Under the pieces are notes generated by a model. It did not search any database. It was not told where the DNA came from and saw only the letters and a list, made by a program, of their open reading frames with translations. DNA of 64,000 bases from Robertkochia marina (GTDB lineage: Bacteria; Bacteroidota; Bacteroidia; Flavobacteriales; Flavobacteriaceae), in NCBI RefSeq assembly GCF_004799345.1, contig NZ_SSMC01000003.1:186001-250000 (forward strand), in the 5' to 3' direction. Shown here in pieces: positions 8,997 to 17,600 of the stretch (positions within the stretch are counted from its first letter, which is position 1; each line of letters starts with the position of its first letter). Made by a program: the position numbers and the translations under genes.

Positions 8997-11267
8997 TTAT
9001 TTGAGGGTACTCGGACAAACGTAATCAGTTCGTTTCATGCCTGTTTCCTTAATGTCTTTATAGCCACCGGCAATATCAGTCAGCTTGTCAAAACCTCGGG
9101 CTTTGAGGATGGAGGTAGCGATCACCGAACGATATCCTCCTGCACAGTGCACATAATAAGACTGATCTTTATTTATGGCCGACATCTCTTCATTGATAAA
9201 ATCAAGAGGGAAGCTAACAGCATTTTCCAGGTGTTCAGCGCTGTACTCTCCGGGTTTTCTTACATCAAGAATGGTGATCTCCCCGTTGTATTCTTTTTCC
9301 AAAGCGTCTGCACTTATAGATCGGATACTGTCGGTTTCCTTACCGGCCTTTTTCCAGGCTTCCATGCCTCCTTCCAGGTACCCAAGGGTATTGTCGTACC
9401 CAACGCGGGAAAGGCGGGTTACAGCTTCTTCTGATTTACCTTCAGGAGCCACCAGGATAATAGGCTGATCCAGGTCTTTGATCAGGGCACCTACCCATGG
9501 TGCAAAAGATCCGTTCAATCCTATGAAAATGGCATTGGGAATATGTTCCTTTACAAAATCTTCCTGGTTTCTCACATCGAGTACCAGGGCACTTTCATGG
9601 TTGGCCATGGCTTCGAAATCTTCCGGATTCAAAGGGATGTTCCCTTTTTGCAGGATGCTGTCAAAAGACTGATAACCTTCTTTGTTCATCATGGCGTTCT
9701 TGGCAAAATACTGAGGAGCCGGCATGATCCCTTCGAGTACCTCTTTTACAAACTCCTCTTTGCTCATGTCTGCTCTGAGGGCGTAATTGGTTTTCTTTTG
9801 ATTTCCAAGAAGGTCAACAGTTTCCTTGCTGAGGTTTTTTCCGCACGCTGACCCTGCACCGTGGGCCGGGTAAACGATCACATCATCAGCAAGAGGCATG
9901 ATCTTTTCCCGAAGCGAGTCATAAAGCATCCCTGCCAGGTCCTCTTTGGTAATATCTTGCTTAATCGCCAGGTCGGGTCGACCTACATCGCCAAGAAACA
10001 GGGTGTCTCCTGTAAAGATGGCATGGTGTTTCCCGTTCTCATCGATCAACAAATAGGTGGTAGACTCCAGGGTGTGTCCCGGTGTGTGCAATACCTTAAT
10101 GGTAACTTTTCCGATCTTAAATTCTTCCCCATCCTTTGCAGAATAGATGTCATAAGCGGTCCTGGCATTCGGTCCGTAGACGATAGTGGCACCGGTCTTT
10201 TCTGCAAGATCAATATGTCCTGATACAAAATCGGCGTGAAAGTGAGTTTCAAAAACGTATTTGATAGTGGCGCCTTCTCTTTCAGCTCTGTCAATATAGG
10301 GTTGCGTTTCTCTAAGTGGATCAATAATAGCCACTTCTCCATCAGATTCAATATAATAGGCTCCCTGTGCAAGACAGCCCGTGTAGATCTGTTCAATATT
10401 CATAGACTTCGATTTTTTCAAAGATAATAATTTCGTGTTTTCAGGGGTTGTAACCTCATTGGTCTCCTTCCTGATCACCTCCTTACTGATAATGAAAATA
10501 CTCATCAGGAGGATAAGAATTCCAAAGCCCTTTTTAAGGTGTCGGCCGCTTGCAAACTGTGAAAGTTTTCCTCCAATCAGTGTCCCAGCAATGGTAAAGG
10601 CAGAAAAGCTTAAAAGAAAACTCCATTCTATATCCAGGGTCTGAACATCTCCTGAAAAGCCTACCAGGGAGTTGATGGTTACAATGACCAATGAAGTTCC
10701 TACAGCTGTTTTCATAGGTAAGCGTGCCCAAAGTGCCAGGGCAGGGACGTATAAGAATCCGCCGCCGGCTCCTATGAAACCGGTAACCAAACCAATAATG
10801 ATCCCCTGTAGAAAGGTCTTGTAATAGGGTTGCTTTTTATTAGCATAGGTGTCGGGGTTTCCTTTTTGGTCGCGGATCATGGAGATGGAAGCCAGGAACA
10901 TAACCGTAGCAAAGAACACCATGATCAACATATCTTTAGAGACCGTGTATCCCTGAAATTCAATAATGGTTTCCGGGAGAAAAGGCACCAGGTATCTTCG
11001 CGAAAGGTAAACCGCCATAAAAGAGGGAAAACAAAAGGCCAGTCCCGTTTTGAAATCTACAAGGCCTTTCCGGTACTTTTGTACCGTTCCGAATAAGGAC
11101 GAAACCCCAACCACAAACAGCGAATAGGCCGTAGCGGTTATAGGGTTGTAGTGCAGCAGATAAACCAGCAGGGGTACGGTGAGAATAGAGCCACCTCCGC
11201 CAAGAAGGCCAATGATCATTCCGATCAGGAGGGCACCGGTGTACCCCAGTAATTCTTCATATCCCAT
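8997..11267 (-). CDS. TauE/SafE exporter fused to a CstB-like persulfide dioxygenase-rhodanese protein
   Basis: 756 aa multidomain protein. Residues 1-265 form a TSUP (TauE/SafE) transporter with two repeated four-helix halves and the GLLGGGGS and GFIGAGGG motifs. From Met289 a metallo-beta-lactamase domain of the persulfide dioxygenase type begins, with H342-F-H344-A-D346 and TGDTLFLGDVGRPDL. Two rhodanese domains follow: the first (about 560-655) has no Cys in its active-site loop (LVAPEGKSEE), the second has Cys708 in HCAGGYRS. Dioxygenase plus pseudo-rhodanese plus rhodanese is the CstB architecture known from Staphylococcus, where TauE is encoded separately in the same operon. Likely role: oxidise persulfide to sulfite or thiosulfate and export it. 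The start overlaps the upstream stop as TAATG. Confidence 0.85.
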   Translation of the reverse strand: MGYEELLGYTGALLIGMIIGLLGGGGSILTVPLLVYLLHYNPITATAYSLFVVGVSSLFGTVQKYRKGLVDFKTGLAFCFPSFMAVYLSRRYLVPFLPETIIEFQGYTVSKDMLIMVFFATVMFLASISMIRDQKGNPDTYANKKQPYYKTFLQGIIIGLVTGFIGAGGGFLYVPALALWARLPMKTAVGTSLVIVTINSLVGFSGDVQTLDIEWSFLLSFSAFTIAGTLIGGKLSQFASGRHLKKGFGILILLMSIFIISKEVIRKETNEVTTPENTKLLSLKKSKSMNIEQIYTGCLAQGAYYIESDGEVAIIDPLRETQPYIDRAEREGATIKYVFETHFHADFVSGHIDLAEKTGATIVYGPNARTAYDIYSAKDGEEFKIGKVTIKVLHTPGHTLESTTYLLIDENGKHHAIFTGDTLFLGDVGRPDLAIKQDITKEDLAGMLYDSLREKIMPLADDVIVYPAHGAGSACGKNLSKETVDLLGNQKKTNYALRADMSKEEFVKEVLEGIMPAPQYFAKNAMMNKEGYQSFDSILQKGNIPLNPEDFEAMANHESALVLDVRNQEDFVKEHIPNAIFIGLNGSFAPWVGALIKDLDQPIILVAPEGKSEEAVTRLSRVGYDNTLGYLEGGMEAWKKAGKETDSIRSISADALEKEYNGEITILDVRKPGEYSAEHLENAVSFPLDFINEEMSAINKDQSYYVHCAGGYRSVIATSILKARGFDKLTDIAGGYKDIKETGMKRTDYVCPSTLK
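10419..10426 (-). promoter_or_regulatory. Possible internal -7 box (TATCTTTG) at the TauE-CstB junction
   Basis: On the minus strand TATCTTTG lies 16 bp before the ATG of Met289, where the CstB-like part begins. It may be a relic of a once-separate gene or a live internal promoter for the enzyme part alone. No -33 TTTG found. Confidence 0.3.
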
Positions 11268-11680
11268 TAATGCGGAAGTTTATCTCTCAGGGCTCCATAT
11301 ACATAGGTTCCCAGGAGGGCGCCACCAATTACCAGGAGGATGGAATAGGCACCGGTTCCGAAAAGTACATACATAGGTCCGGGGCAAGCACCTGCGAGGG
11401 CCCACCCAAAACCGAAAATAGTACCTCCAAGAATGTATCGGAGCCATGTCTTTTCTTTTGGATTAAAGGTGATCTCTATGCCTTCTGAAGACTTCATATG
11501 ATTTTTCTTGATCAGGGCAACGATGATAATACCCAGGGTTACTGCAGAACCTATAATTCCATACATATGGAACGATTCAAAACGAAACATTTCAAAGATG
11601 CGGTACCAGGAAACAGCCTCAGATTTGACCATTACGATACCAAAGAATATACCGACTAGTAAATATTTTAAATACTTCAT
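11267..11680 (-). CDS. YeeE/YedE-type (DUF6691) transporter half
   Basis: 137 aa with four hydrophobic segments and the motif ALAGACPGPMYVLFGTG, whose Cys is typical of the short YeeE/YedE partner proteins (DUF6691). These usually come in pairs, as here with the next gene, and are related to the thiosulfate transporter TsuA, in which conserved Cys residues relay the sulfur anion. Its stop codon overlaps the fusion gene start (TAATG), and only one base separates it from the upstream partner. Role in sulfur-compound uptake is inferred from family and operon. Confidence 0.85.
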   Translation of the reverse strand: MKYLKYLLVGIFFGIVMVKSEAVSWYRIFEMFRFESFHMYGIIGSAVTLGIIIVALIKKNHMKSSEGIEITFNPKEKTWLRYILGGTIFGFGWALAGACPGPMYVLFGTGAYSILLVIGGALLGTYVYGALRDKLPH

Positions 11681-11681
11681 G

Positions 11682-12242
11682 TTATCCGAAAATTAGAGGT
11701 AATAGAAAATGAGTCATAATGAGTCCGCCAATAAAGAAGCCTACCACGGCCACCATGGAGGGAACCTGCAGGTTACTGATTCCTGAAATAGCATGACCTG
11801 AGGTGCATCCTCCGGCATAGCGTGTGCCGAACCCTACCAGGAAACCCCCGATCACAAGGATAGCGATGCCTTTAAGACTGAACACAGCTTCTTGTCCGTA
11901 AACCTCTCCGGGAACCAGGCTTTTACCGATGTTATCCCAGCCAAAAGCCTCCAGGGCAGCCACGGTATCAGGGTTCAGGTCTATATCGATGGGTTTACTG
12001 AGAAAATGAACCGCGATAAAACCGCCAATAACGGCTCCGAGAACCACGGTAAGGTTCCATCGTTGGGCTTTCCAGTTAAAGTCAAAGAATTTTACATTTT
12101 TTCCTGCCCCGGCCATAGAACACATGGTACGAAGGTTGGCAGACATTCCGAATTCTTTTCCGAAATACAATAGCAGAAACATGGTCAGTGCTATCAGTGG
12201 ACCTGACACATACCAGGGCCAGGGTTCTAAAATGAAATCCAT
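11682..12242 (-). CDS. YeeE/YedE family transporter
   Basis: 186 aa with about five hydrophobic helices and the family motif GGCTSGHAISG near residue 145, including the conserved Cys thought to contact thiosulfate in TsuA. First gene of the leftward sulfur operon (YeeE, DUF6691, TauE-CstB fusion, small membrane protein). Together the operon appears to bring in reduced sulfur, oxidise persulfides and release the oxyanion. A -7 box TACATTTG lies on the minus strand at 12266-12273. Confidence 0.88.
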   Translation of the reverse strand: MDFILEPWPWYVSGPLIALTMFLLLYFGKEFGMSANLRTMCSMAGAGKNVKFFDFNWKAQRWNLTVVLGAVIGGFIAVHFLSKPIDIDLNPDTVAALEAFGWDNIGKSLVPGEVYGQEAVFSLKGIAILVIGGFLVGFGTRYAGGCTSGHAISGISNLQVPSMVAVVGFFIGGLIMTHFLLPLIFG

Positions 12243-12265
12243 AATGGTGAGTTATTAAGTTTATA

Positions 12266-12273
12266 CAAATGTA
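12266..12273 (-). promoter_or_regulatory. -7 box TACATTTG of the sulfur operon
   Basis: Minus-strand TACATTTG fits TAnnTTTG and lies 24 bp before the ATG at 12242, giving a short leader. No matching -33 box at the usual spacing. Confidence 0.45.
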
Positions 12274-12384
12274 ACCAATTACCTGTTGTCAGGATATGAC
12301 CCCGGCGCTGTGAGGCGCAAACCGACTGTCATTCAGGATGGTGCTGAAGAAAAAATAAAATGCAGCAAAAAAATCAATTTTCTC

Positions 12385-12417
12385 TTTGGATTTGAGAGAA
12401 GAAAAACATTATATTTG
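12385..12417 (+). promoter_or_regulatory. Promoter of tRNA-Arg (TTTG-N21-TATATTTG)
   Basis: TTTG at 12385-12388 and TATATTTG at 12410-12417 are separated by 21 nt, matching the Bacteroidota consensus TTTG-N19-21-TAnnTTTG. It lies 36 bp before the tRNA and is the clearest full promoter in the window. Confidence 0.8.
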
Positions 12418-12453
12418 CACCCGCGTTTGCAACAAGTCAGACGTGATATTAAC

Positions 12454-12530
12454 GGCCTCGTGGCGCAACTGAATAGCGCATCTGATTACGGCTCAGAAGG
12501 TTACAGGTTTGAATCCTGTCGAGGTCACCA
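12454..12530 (+). tRNA. tRNA-Arg (anticodon ACG)
   Basis: A 77-nt cloverleaf including an encoded CCA. Acceptor GGCCTCG pairs with CGAGGTC (one G-T), the D stem is GCGC/GCGC, the anticodon stem is TCTGA/TCAGA around loop TTACGGC (anticodon ACG), and the T arm is ACAGG TTTGAAT CCTGT. It reads CGU-family Arg codons. The gene stands next to a tyrosine integrase and is therefore a likely integration target, still intact. Confidence 0.95.
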
Positions 12531-12534
12531 GAAG

Positions 12535-12570
12535 AAAATCCCCGGAAACCCAGTGTTTTCGGGGATTTTT
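12535..12570 (+). terminator. Terminator after tRNA-Arg
   Basis: AAAATCCCCG and CGGGGATTTT form a perfect 10-bp stem closing with a T run, beginning 4 bp after the CCA end. Confidence 0.85.
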
Positions 12571-12696
12571 CGTATATGCACAAAAAATTTTCGTGTAGAA
12601 AAAAATCCGTAATCAGAACTTTTTGACTATCTTTCAAGTACAATATTTACGAAATATTTACGACGCCCCGTAAATATCCGTTCAAATCATTGCACT

Positions 12697-13887
12697 ATGA
12701 AAGCTACAGTAAAACGTTATACTTCAGACGGAGCCACCGACGGGCGTTACCCCATAAAACTTATCGTTACCCATCAAATGAAAATCAAGAGGAGGACTAT
12801 TGCGCATGCCTCCGAAAAGGAATGGGATGATTACTACCAACTACCAACACCTAGATATCCGGATTTCGAAAATCTTTATGCCAAAATAATGGCGTTTCGC
12901 AATATTGCAATGAGCCAGGTGTTTAAGGAGGTTGAGGATTTGGAACTGGCTATGACCTTCTTTGAAGATAAGAAAGAGAAGAAACGATATTCTTTTTACG
13001 AATTTGCAATGGCGGAGGTAGATCGGATGGAACGACTGAATAGGTACGGTAACGCATCGGCCTACCGTTGCGCGGCTGATCAGCTGGACCAATTTAGACC
13101 AAAGTTGCTATTAGATGATCTTTCCGGGCCCATCCTTGAAGACTTCAAACAATACAAAAGGGAGCAGGGGCTTAAGAATACCTCTGTGCGCACATATCTT
13201 CTGGAACTACGTGCCATATACAATCGAGCTGTAAAGATGGCTGTCGTAGAGGATAAACAGCCTTTTAAAGGGATATTTAATGATGTTCCGACCAGGATAC
13301 GCAGACAAAGAAATGAGTACCTCGATACTACCGGAATGGGAGCCTTAAAATACCTATCCGGACTTTCTGACCAACAACAACTATCTGTAGACCTTTCCCT
13401 ATTGCAATTTTATCTGGGTGGTGCGGATTTGATGGACATCTATTATCTAAAGCGAAAGCAGATTTCGAAGAAAAGGGTCTATCTAAAAAGGTCAAAGTTA
13501 GGGGCGAAGGCTTATGAGTTTGATTTGGTATTGCTACCGGAGGCCAAAAGAATTATTGAGAAGTATCAGGATGTAGATCCGGATTCGGAATATGTGTTCC
13601 CTTGGTCAAAGATCAGAACACGCTACCAAACATTTCGTTCCACCCATAATGCCAAATTGAAGCGGATTCAAAAAAACAATAATATAAAGATCCTTCCGAC
13701 CGGTGGCGTTTTAACCACCAAGGTGATCCGACACAGCTTTGCCACCATTGCCAAGTTCAAACACATAGAGGTTGATATTATTAGAGAGCTTATGGGGCAT
13801 GAGCGGGGAGATATTGATACTGCTTATAAAGACAGGTATCCCGAGAAGGTTCGGGATTATGCCTTGAAACAAATATGCGCTTTCTGA
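12697..13887 (+). CDS. Tyrosine-type site-specific integrase
   Basis: 396 aa with an N-terminal arm-type region, a SAM-like core-binding domain (about 105-205) and the catalytic domain (about 210-390). The C-terminal box RHSFATIA...IRELMGHERGDIDTAYKDRYPE gives the second Arg, the GH His and the nucleophile Tyr377. Two canonical catalytic positions are unusual: the first Arg of box I appears as Gly/Ala in LGGADLMDI (241-248), and the HxxR His is Lys in KVIR. This may be a feature of its subfamily. Placed 166 bp downstream of tRNA-Arg and read away from it, as expected for an integrated element. Confidence 0.9.
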   Translation: MKATVKRYTSDGATDGRYPIKLIVTHQMKIKRRTIAHASEKEWDDYYQLPTPRYPDFENLYAKIMAFRNIAMSQVFKEVEDLELAMTFFEDKKEKKRYSFYEFAMAEVDRMERLNRYGNASAYRCAADQLDQFRPKLLLDDLSGPILEDFKQYKREQGLKNTSVRTYLLELRAIYNRAVKMAVVEDKQPFKGIFNDVPTRIRRQRNEYLDTTGMGALKYLSGLSDQQQLSVDLSLLQFYLGGADLMDIYYLKRKQISKKRVYLKRSKLGAKAYEFDLVLLPEAKRIIEKYQDVDPDSEYVFPWSKIRTRYQTFRSTHNAKLKRIQKNNNIKILPTGGVLTTKVIRHSFATIAKFKHIEVDIIRELMGHERGDIDTAYKDRYPEKVRDYALKQICAF

Positions 13888-13913
13888 ATAGATTGCAAAC
13901 CAAAATTTATAGA

Positions 13914-14225
13914 ATGATTGAAGGATACAAAATAAATCGACCCCTAGATGGGATTTGGGTAGACTTGAAGTTTTTGAAGCTTGAGGATATAAATAAGACC
14001 CAAGTTTTGATATTGGCAATAATTGAAGTATTGGAGAGAAACAGTAAAGGTTGTTTTGCTGGTAACTCATATTTCGCAAAACTGTTGAATATAACTAATA
14101 AGCAGGTATCAGCCAATATATCCGATCTTAAAGAAAAGGGATATTTATTCGTCGAATATACCCAGCCAGGAAATAATGGTAGATTATTAAAATGTAAAAG
14201 GTTAATGGAGGGAAGTTTAGATTAA
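13914..14225 (+). CDS. HTH-domain protein (replication-initiator-like), element-encoded
   Basis: 103 aa from the ATG at 13914; an alternative start at 13875 would overlap the integrase by 13 bp. Residues ~25-90 contain a winged-helix pattern, KTQVLILAIIEVLERN followed by YFAKLLNITNKQVSANISDLKEKGYL. It resembles the N-terminal HTH part of Bacteroidota mobile-element and phage replication proteins. Such proteins are usually longer; the DNA after the stop still reads as a plausible tail in another frame (14257 to about 14430), so this copy may be truncated by frameshift. Confidence 0.65.
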   Translation: MIEGYKINRPLDGIWVDLKFLKLEDINKTQVLILAIIEVLERNSKGCFAGNSYFAKLLNITNKQVSANISDLKEKGYLFVEYTQPGNNGRLLKCKRLMEGSLD

Positions 14226-14256
14226 GTTAATTAATCATGCTAAGGGCCTATATTAA

Positions 14257-14430
14257 TTAGGCCGTAGGTATTTTCAAAAGAATAACAAATGGGGTTTGTT
14301 AAGTCTCACCAAAAATGTTGATACCCTCACCAAAAATGGTGATACCCCCTCACCAAAAATGGTGATACCCTACCGCTTTTATCGGGAAGGCTTTCCCGTT
14401 AGAGGTTATACATATAATATTAGAAATAAA
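14257..14430 (+). pseudogene. Possible frameshifted tail of the HTH gene with heptapeptide repeats
   Basis: One open frame (no start codon required) reads through three 21-bp repeats as SLTKNVDT, LTKNGDTP, SPKMVIP and then YRFYREGFPVRGYTYNIRNKII to a TAA. Tails of LTKNGDT-like heptads are, to my recollection, seen in HTH replication proteins of Bacteroidota elements. It is in a different frame from the preceding gene and behind its stop. The alternative is that these bases act only as DNA sites. Confidence 0.35.
14306..14370 (+). repeat. Three 21-bp palindromic direct repeats
   Basis: Copies at 14306-14326, 14327-14347 and 14350-14370. Copies 2 and 3 contain TCACCA-AAAA-TGGTGA, a 6-bp inverted repeat, followed by TACCC; copy 1 has one base change (TGTTGA). 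Arrangement and position just downstream of an HTH gene suggest iterons or operators; the same bases also encode a heptapeptide repeat in one frame. Confidence 0.8.
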
Positions 14431-14669
14431 ATAATTTAATAATATAGGGGAATATATACGCGCGCAGCGTTTTTTTTTAAAGAAAGAAAGGGGATATGGG
14501 GTAAAATCATGAAAGCAAGCTTTCATTCTACATCGCCTCCTAGCACAAATTATACTGAGTGGTATTTTTTATAGGGGGGTATGGTTCTTTACTAAATTAG
14601 GGCTAGAGGGGAAGCAAGCTTCCAATTAACCGCGGCCCGTTTTTTTTTTGAGTTGAATATCCGGATATC
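14382..14669. other. Non-coding stretch with three hairpins before the hsdR 3' end
   Basis: AT-rich and gene-free. Hairpins: CGGGAA-GGCT-TTCCCG (14382-14397), ATGAAAG-CAAG-CTTTCAT (14508-14525) and GGAAG-CAAG-CTTCC (about 14609-14622). Poly-T tracts near 14469 and 14640 may end transcription from the left and, read as poly-A, from hsdR. The two CAAG-loop hairpins share AAGCAAGCTT. Confidence 0.6.
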
Positions 14670-17600
14670 TTAAGCAATCTCCGCATTCTCGTTAATGCCT
14701 TCAATAATACTGATCACTTTATGAGCATCCCCATCTTCAAAAACACCCAATAAGCCTTGGTCGTTCATATCGGTAAAGGGCGGCTCGAATAGCATAGATG
14801 GCTCTATAGTGCCATTCTTTGTAAGGAAGGAGATAATATTCTGAATAAAGGTCATTTGGTCGGCGCTGAGGTTTCCGGCCTGCAGGAACTCTGCAAAGGC
14901 CTCCTGAGCGGCTTTTTCCTCCAGGCCAAGGATGCTGCGGATGAATACCCCTAAAGGTTGCTGCCCGTATTCCTTTTCAAAATCTCCCCGCGTTCCCCGG
15001 TCCTCCCCGTCAAAGAGGATCTCCTCCAGTCTGTCAAGTTCTTTGGCCGTGATGGGCTGATTAGAATGGAGTTTGGTAATGGTAAGCTGCTCCTTGTGGT
15101 CTCGTATGTAACTTTCTACCCGTTGCCTGTAAGGCATGCCGTAATTCGAGTTTAGGTCGGGTTCATTGGCTTCAGAGACTTCCACCTCAGAATCGATGAA
15201 GTTAGAGTACACCGTTTGCCTGCTACTGCCCTCCAGATACTGCACCAGTTCTCTCAGTTCTTCCCGTACCTGTTCCAGCTTTTTCTGTGTTATTCCCTCG
15301 AAGAATTCCGCCCTGTGTATGTTTTCGATCAGGGGCCTGGCCCGTAAAACATCGGGAATGGTGTATTTGGTGCTTAAACCTTCGGCGATATCCATCAGCG
15401 ATCGCTGTAACCGCGGTTGTGCACCCGATAGCAGCAGAGTGGCTTCCTGCAGTTTGAGCATCATAAGGTCGAACCTTCGGGCCGTTTCACTGGCAGTCTC
15501 AGGTGCCGGCAGGTCCGACAGGTGTTCCTCAATAAGATGAATATCATGATTGCTCAGGTTATTCCAGCGATCCCGGCTGGAAAATTCATCCACATGCTGC
15601 AGTTTCATGCTCACCTGGAAACGGGTTTTGTCAAGTGATGCTATTTCCTGATGCAGGCGGTCCAGAAACTTACCGGCCAACTGCAGATCTTCTGCCTCTC
15701 CGGTATTGGCCAGGAGTCTGCTCAAATGCAGACGGGTTTCAAAGATCTGCTGACTCACGGGTTTCGACTGGGTGGTATCTCTTCCCTGTTGCTCTGCCTC
15801 AAAAAAGTCGAAATTGCCACAGACATCAAAAATCAAAAAATGCTCCTTGGGTTGTCCGGGACCAAATACATCCTCACACAAACGCGTTCCCCGGCCTATC
15901 ATCTGCCAGAACTTAGCATAGGAGCGCACCACCTTAAAGAATACCAGATTCAGGACACGGATGGCATCGATCCCGGTATCCATCATGTCGACCGAAACGG
16001 CGATCTGCGGATTATTCTCCTTGTACTTATCGCAAAAAGCATCGATCAGACTCTGGGAATGCGAAACGGCATTGTGTACAGTGGCTATGAAATTTGCCGG
16101 TTTTTCGGGATAGCGCTCTAGAAAACAGTCTACGATGAACTGGGCATGTTTTTGATTAGCCGCAAAAATGATGGTACGTCCGATTTTATCGCCTCCTTCG
16201 ATCTTGAGTCCATTTTGCATGAGGGCATCCAGGACCTTGTTTACGGTATCTTTGTTAAAAAGCCATTTGTTCATGGCCTGGGCGCCGATTTCTTCGGGTA
16301 ACTCCCCGGTGGTAGTATCCAGGAAGGTCTCTTCGTATTTTTCCTTTTCTTTTTCGGAAAGATCACTGTATCTGATCCCGCTTCTCAGGAAATTGGTAGA
16401 TACATTGATGTTTTTATAAGGTTTGAGGTACTTGGGTACGGCCTGATGCAGTTCGTACAGAAAGGTAGGATCTTCATTGGCGCAGCCGAAGAGTTCGAAG
16501 GTGTTGTGGTCGATCCCGTCCTTTGGAGTTGCGGTCAAGCCCACCAGGGCGGCATCAAAATACTCGAAAATGGCCCGGTAGCGGTTGTACACCGAGCGGT
16601 GCGCCTCATCAATAATAATCAGGTCAAAATGCCCCACCCCGTAAAAGCGCTCGTCTTCATTCTGGGCACTGTCTATCCTGTTCATCATGCTCGGATAGGT
16701 GCTGAACACCAGACGAGTGGTGTCGTTTTCCTTTTCTTTGGTCAGGTCTACAGCCGAAAGGTGGGGGAGGTACTCATTAAAACTGTTCTTGGCCTGAGTA
16801 ACCAGGGCATTCCGGTCGGCCAGGAATAATACCCGTTTTACCCAGTTGTATTTAAACAAGACCTCGATAAGCGCGGCTGCAGTTCGGGTTTTACCACTTC
16901 CGGTGGCCATGACCAACAGGGCACGTCTTTTATTGCCGCGAATCCCTTTTTCGCCATCGGTAACGAAGGCCTCTGCCACCCGGCTGATGGCTTCGATCTG
17001 ATAGGGGCGGTTAATGATATTAGGATTGGGAGTGGCCTGCCGCAGGTCTTGGATGGTGGTTCTTTTCTGGATCAACCACTGGAGCTCGTCTTTGGTGTAG
17101 AATCCGTGTACCCGTCTGGGAGCACTGTAAAAGGCGTCGTCCCAGATGCGGGTCTCATAGCCATTGCTGTAAAAGATCACAGGACGCTGTCCGTGTAGTT
17201 GTTCCAGGCAATTGGCATAAAGAAAAGCCTGATGCCTTCCGGCTTCCACATCCTTAGCAGTTCGTTTGGCTTCGACCAGGGCAAGAGGCTTGCCGTTGTC
17301 GTCCCAGAGCACATAGTCCACAAATCCGTTCCCGTTAGGGTTGTCACCCGTAACCGGCATACATCCTTTAACAGGGTATTCGATCTCCCGGCCTTTGGCT
17401 AGCGTATGCCATCCGGCTTCTTTCAGAGAAATGTCAATAAGATGCTCCCGGGTTTCGGCCTCGGTAAATTCACGGGTTAATGGCTTCAGGCGTGCTGCTT
17501 TCTGTTCCTGAAGTTGGGTAAGGGCTTCTAGGGTAGCTGCTTCCTGTGCCTGCAGGGCTGCTTCACTCGCCTGGGCTTTTTCGAGCGCCGCTTCCCGTTC

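Noticed and set aside
12286-12612. 108-codon frame across the tRNA
   Set aside because: Covers the promoter, tRNA-Arg and its terminator; not a gene.
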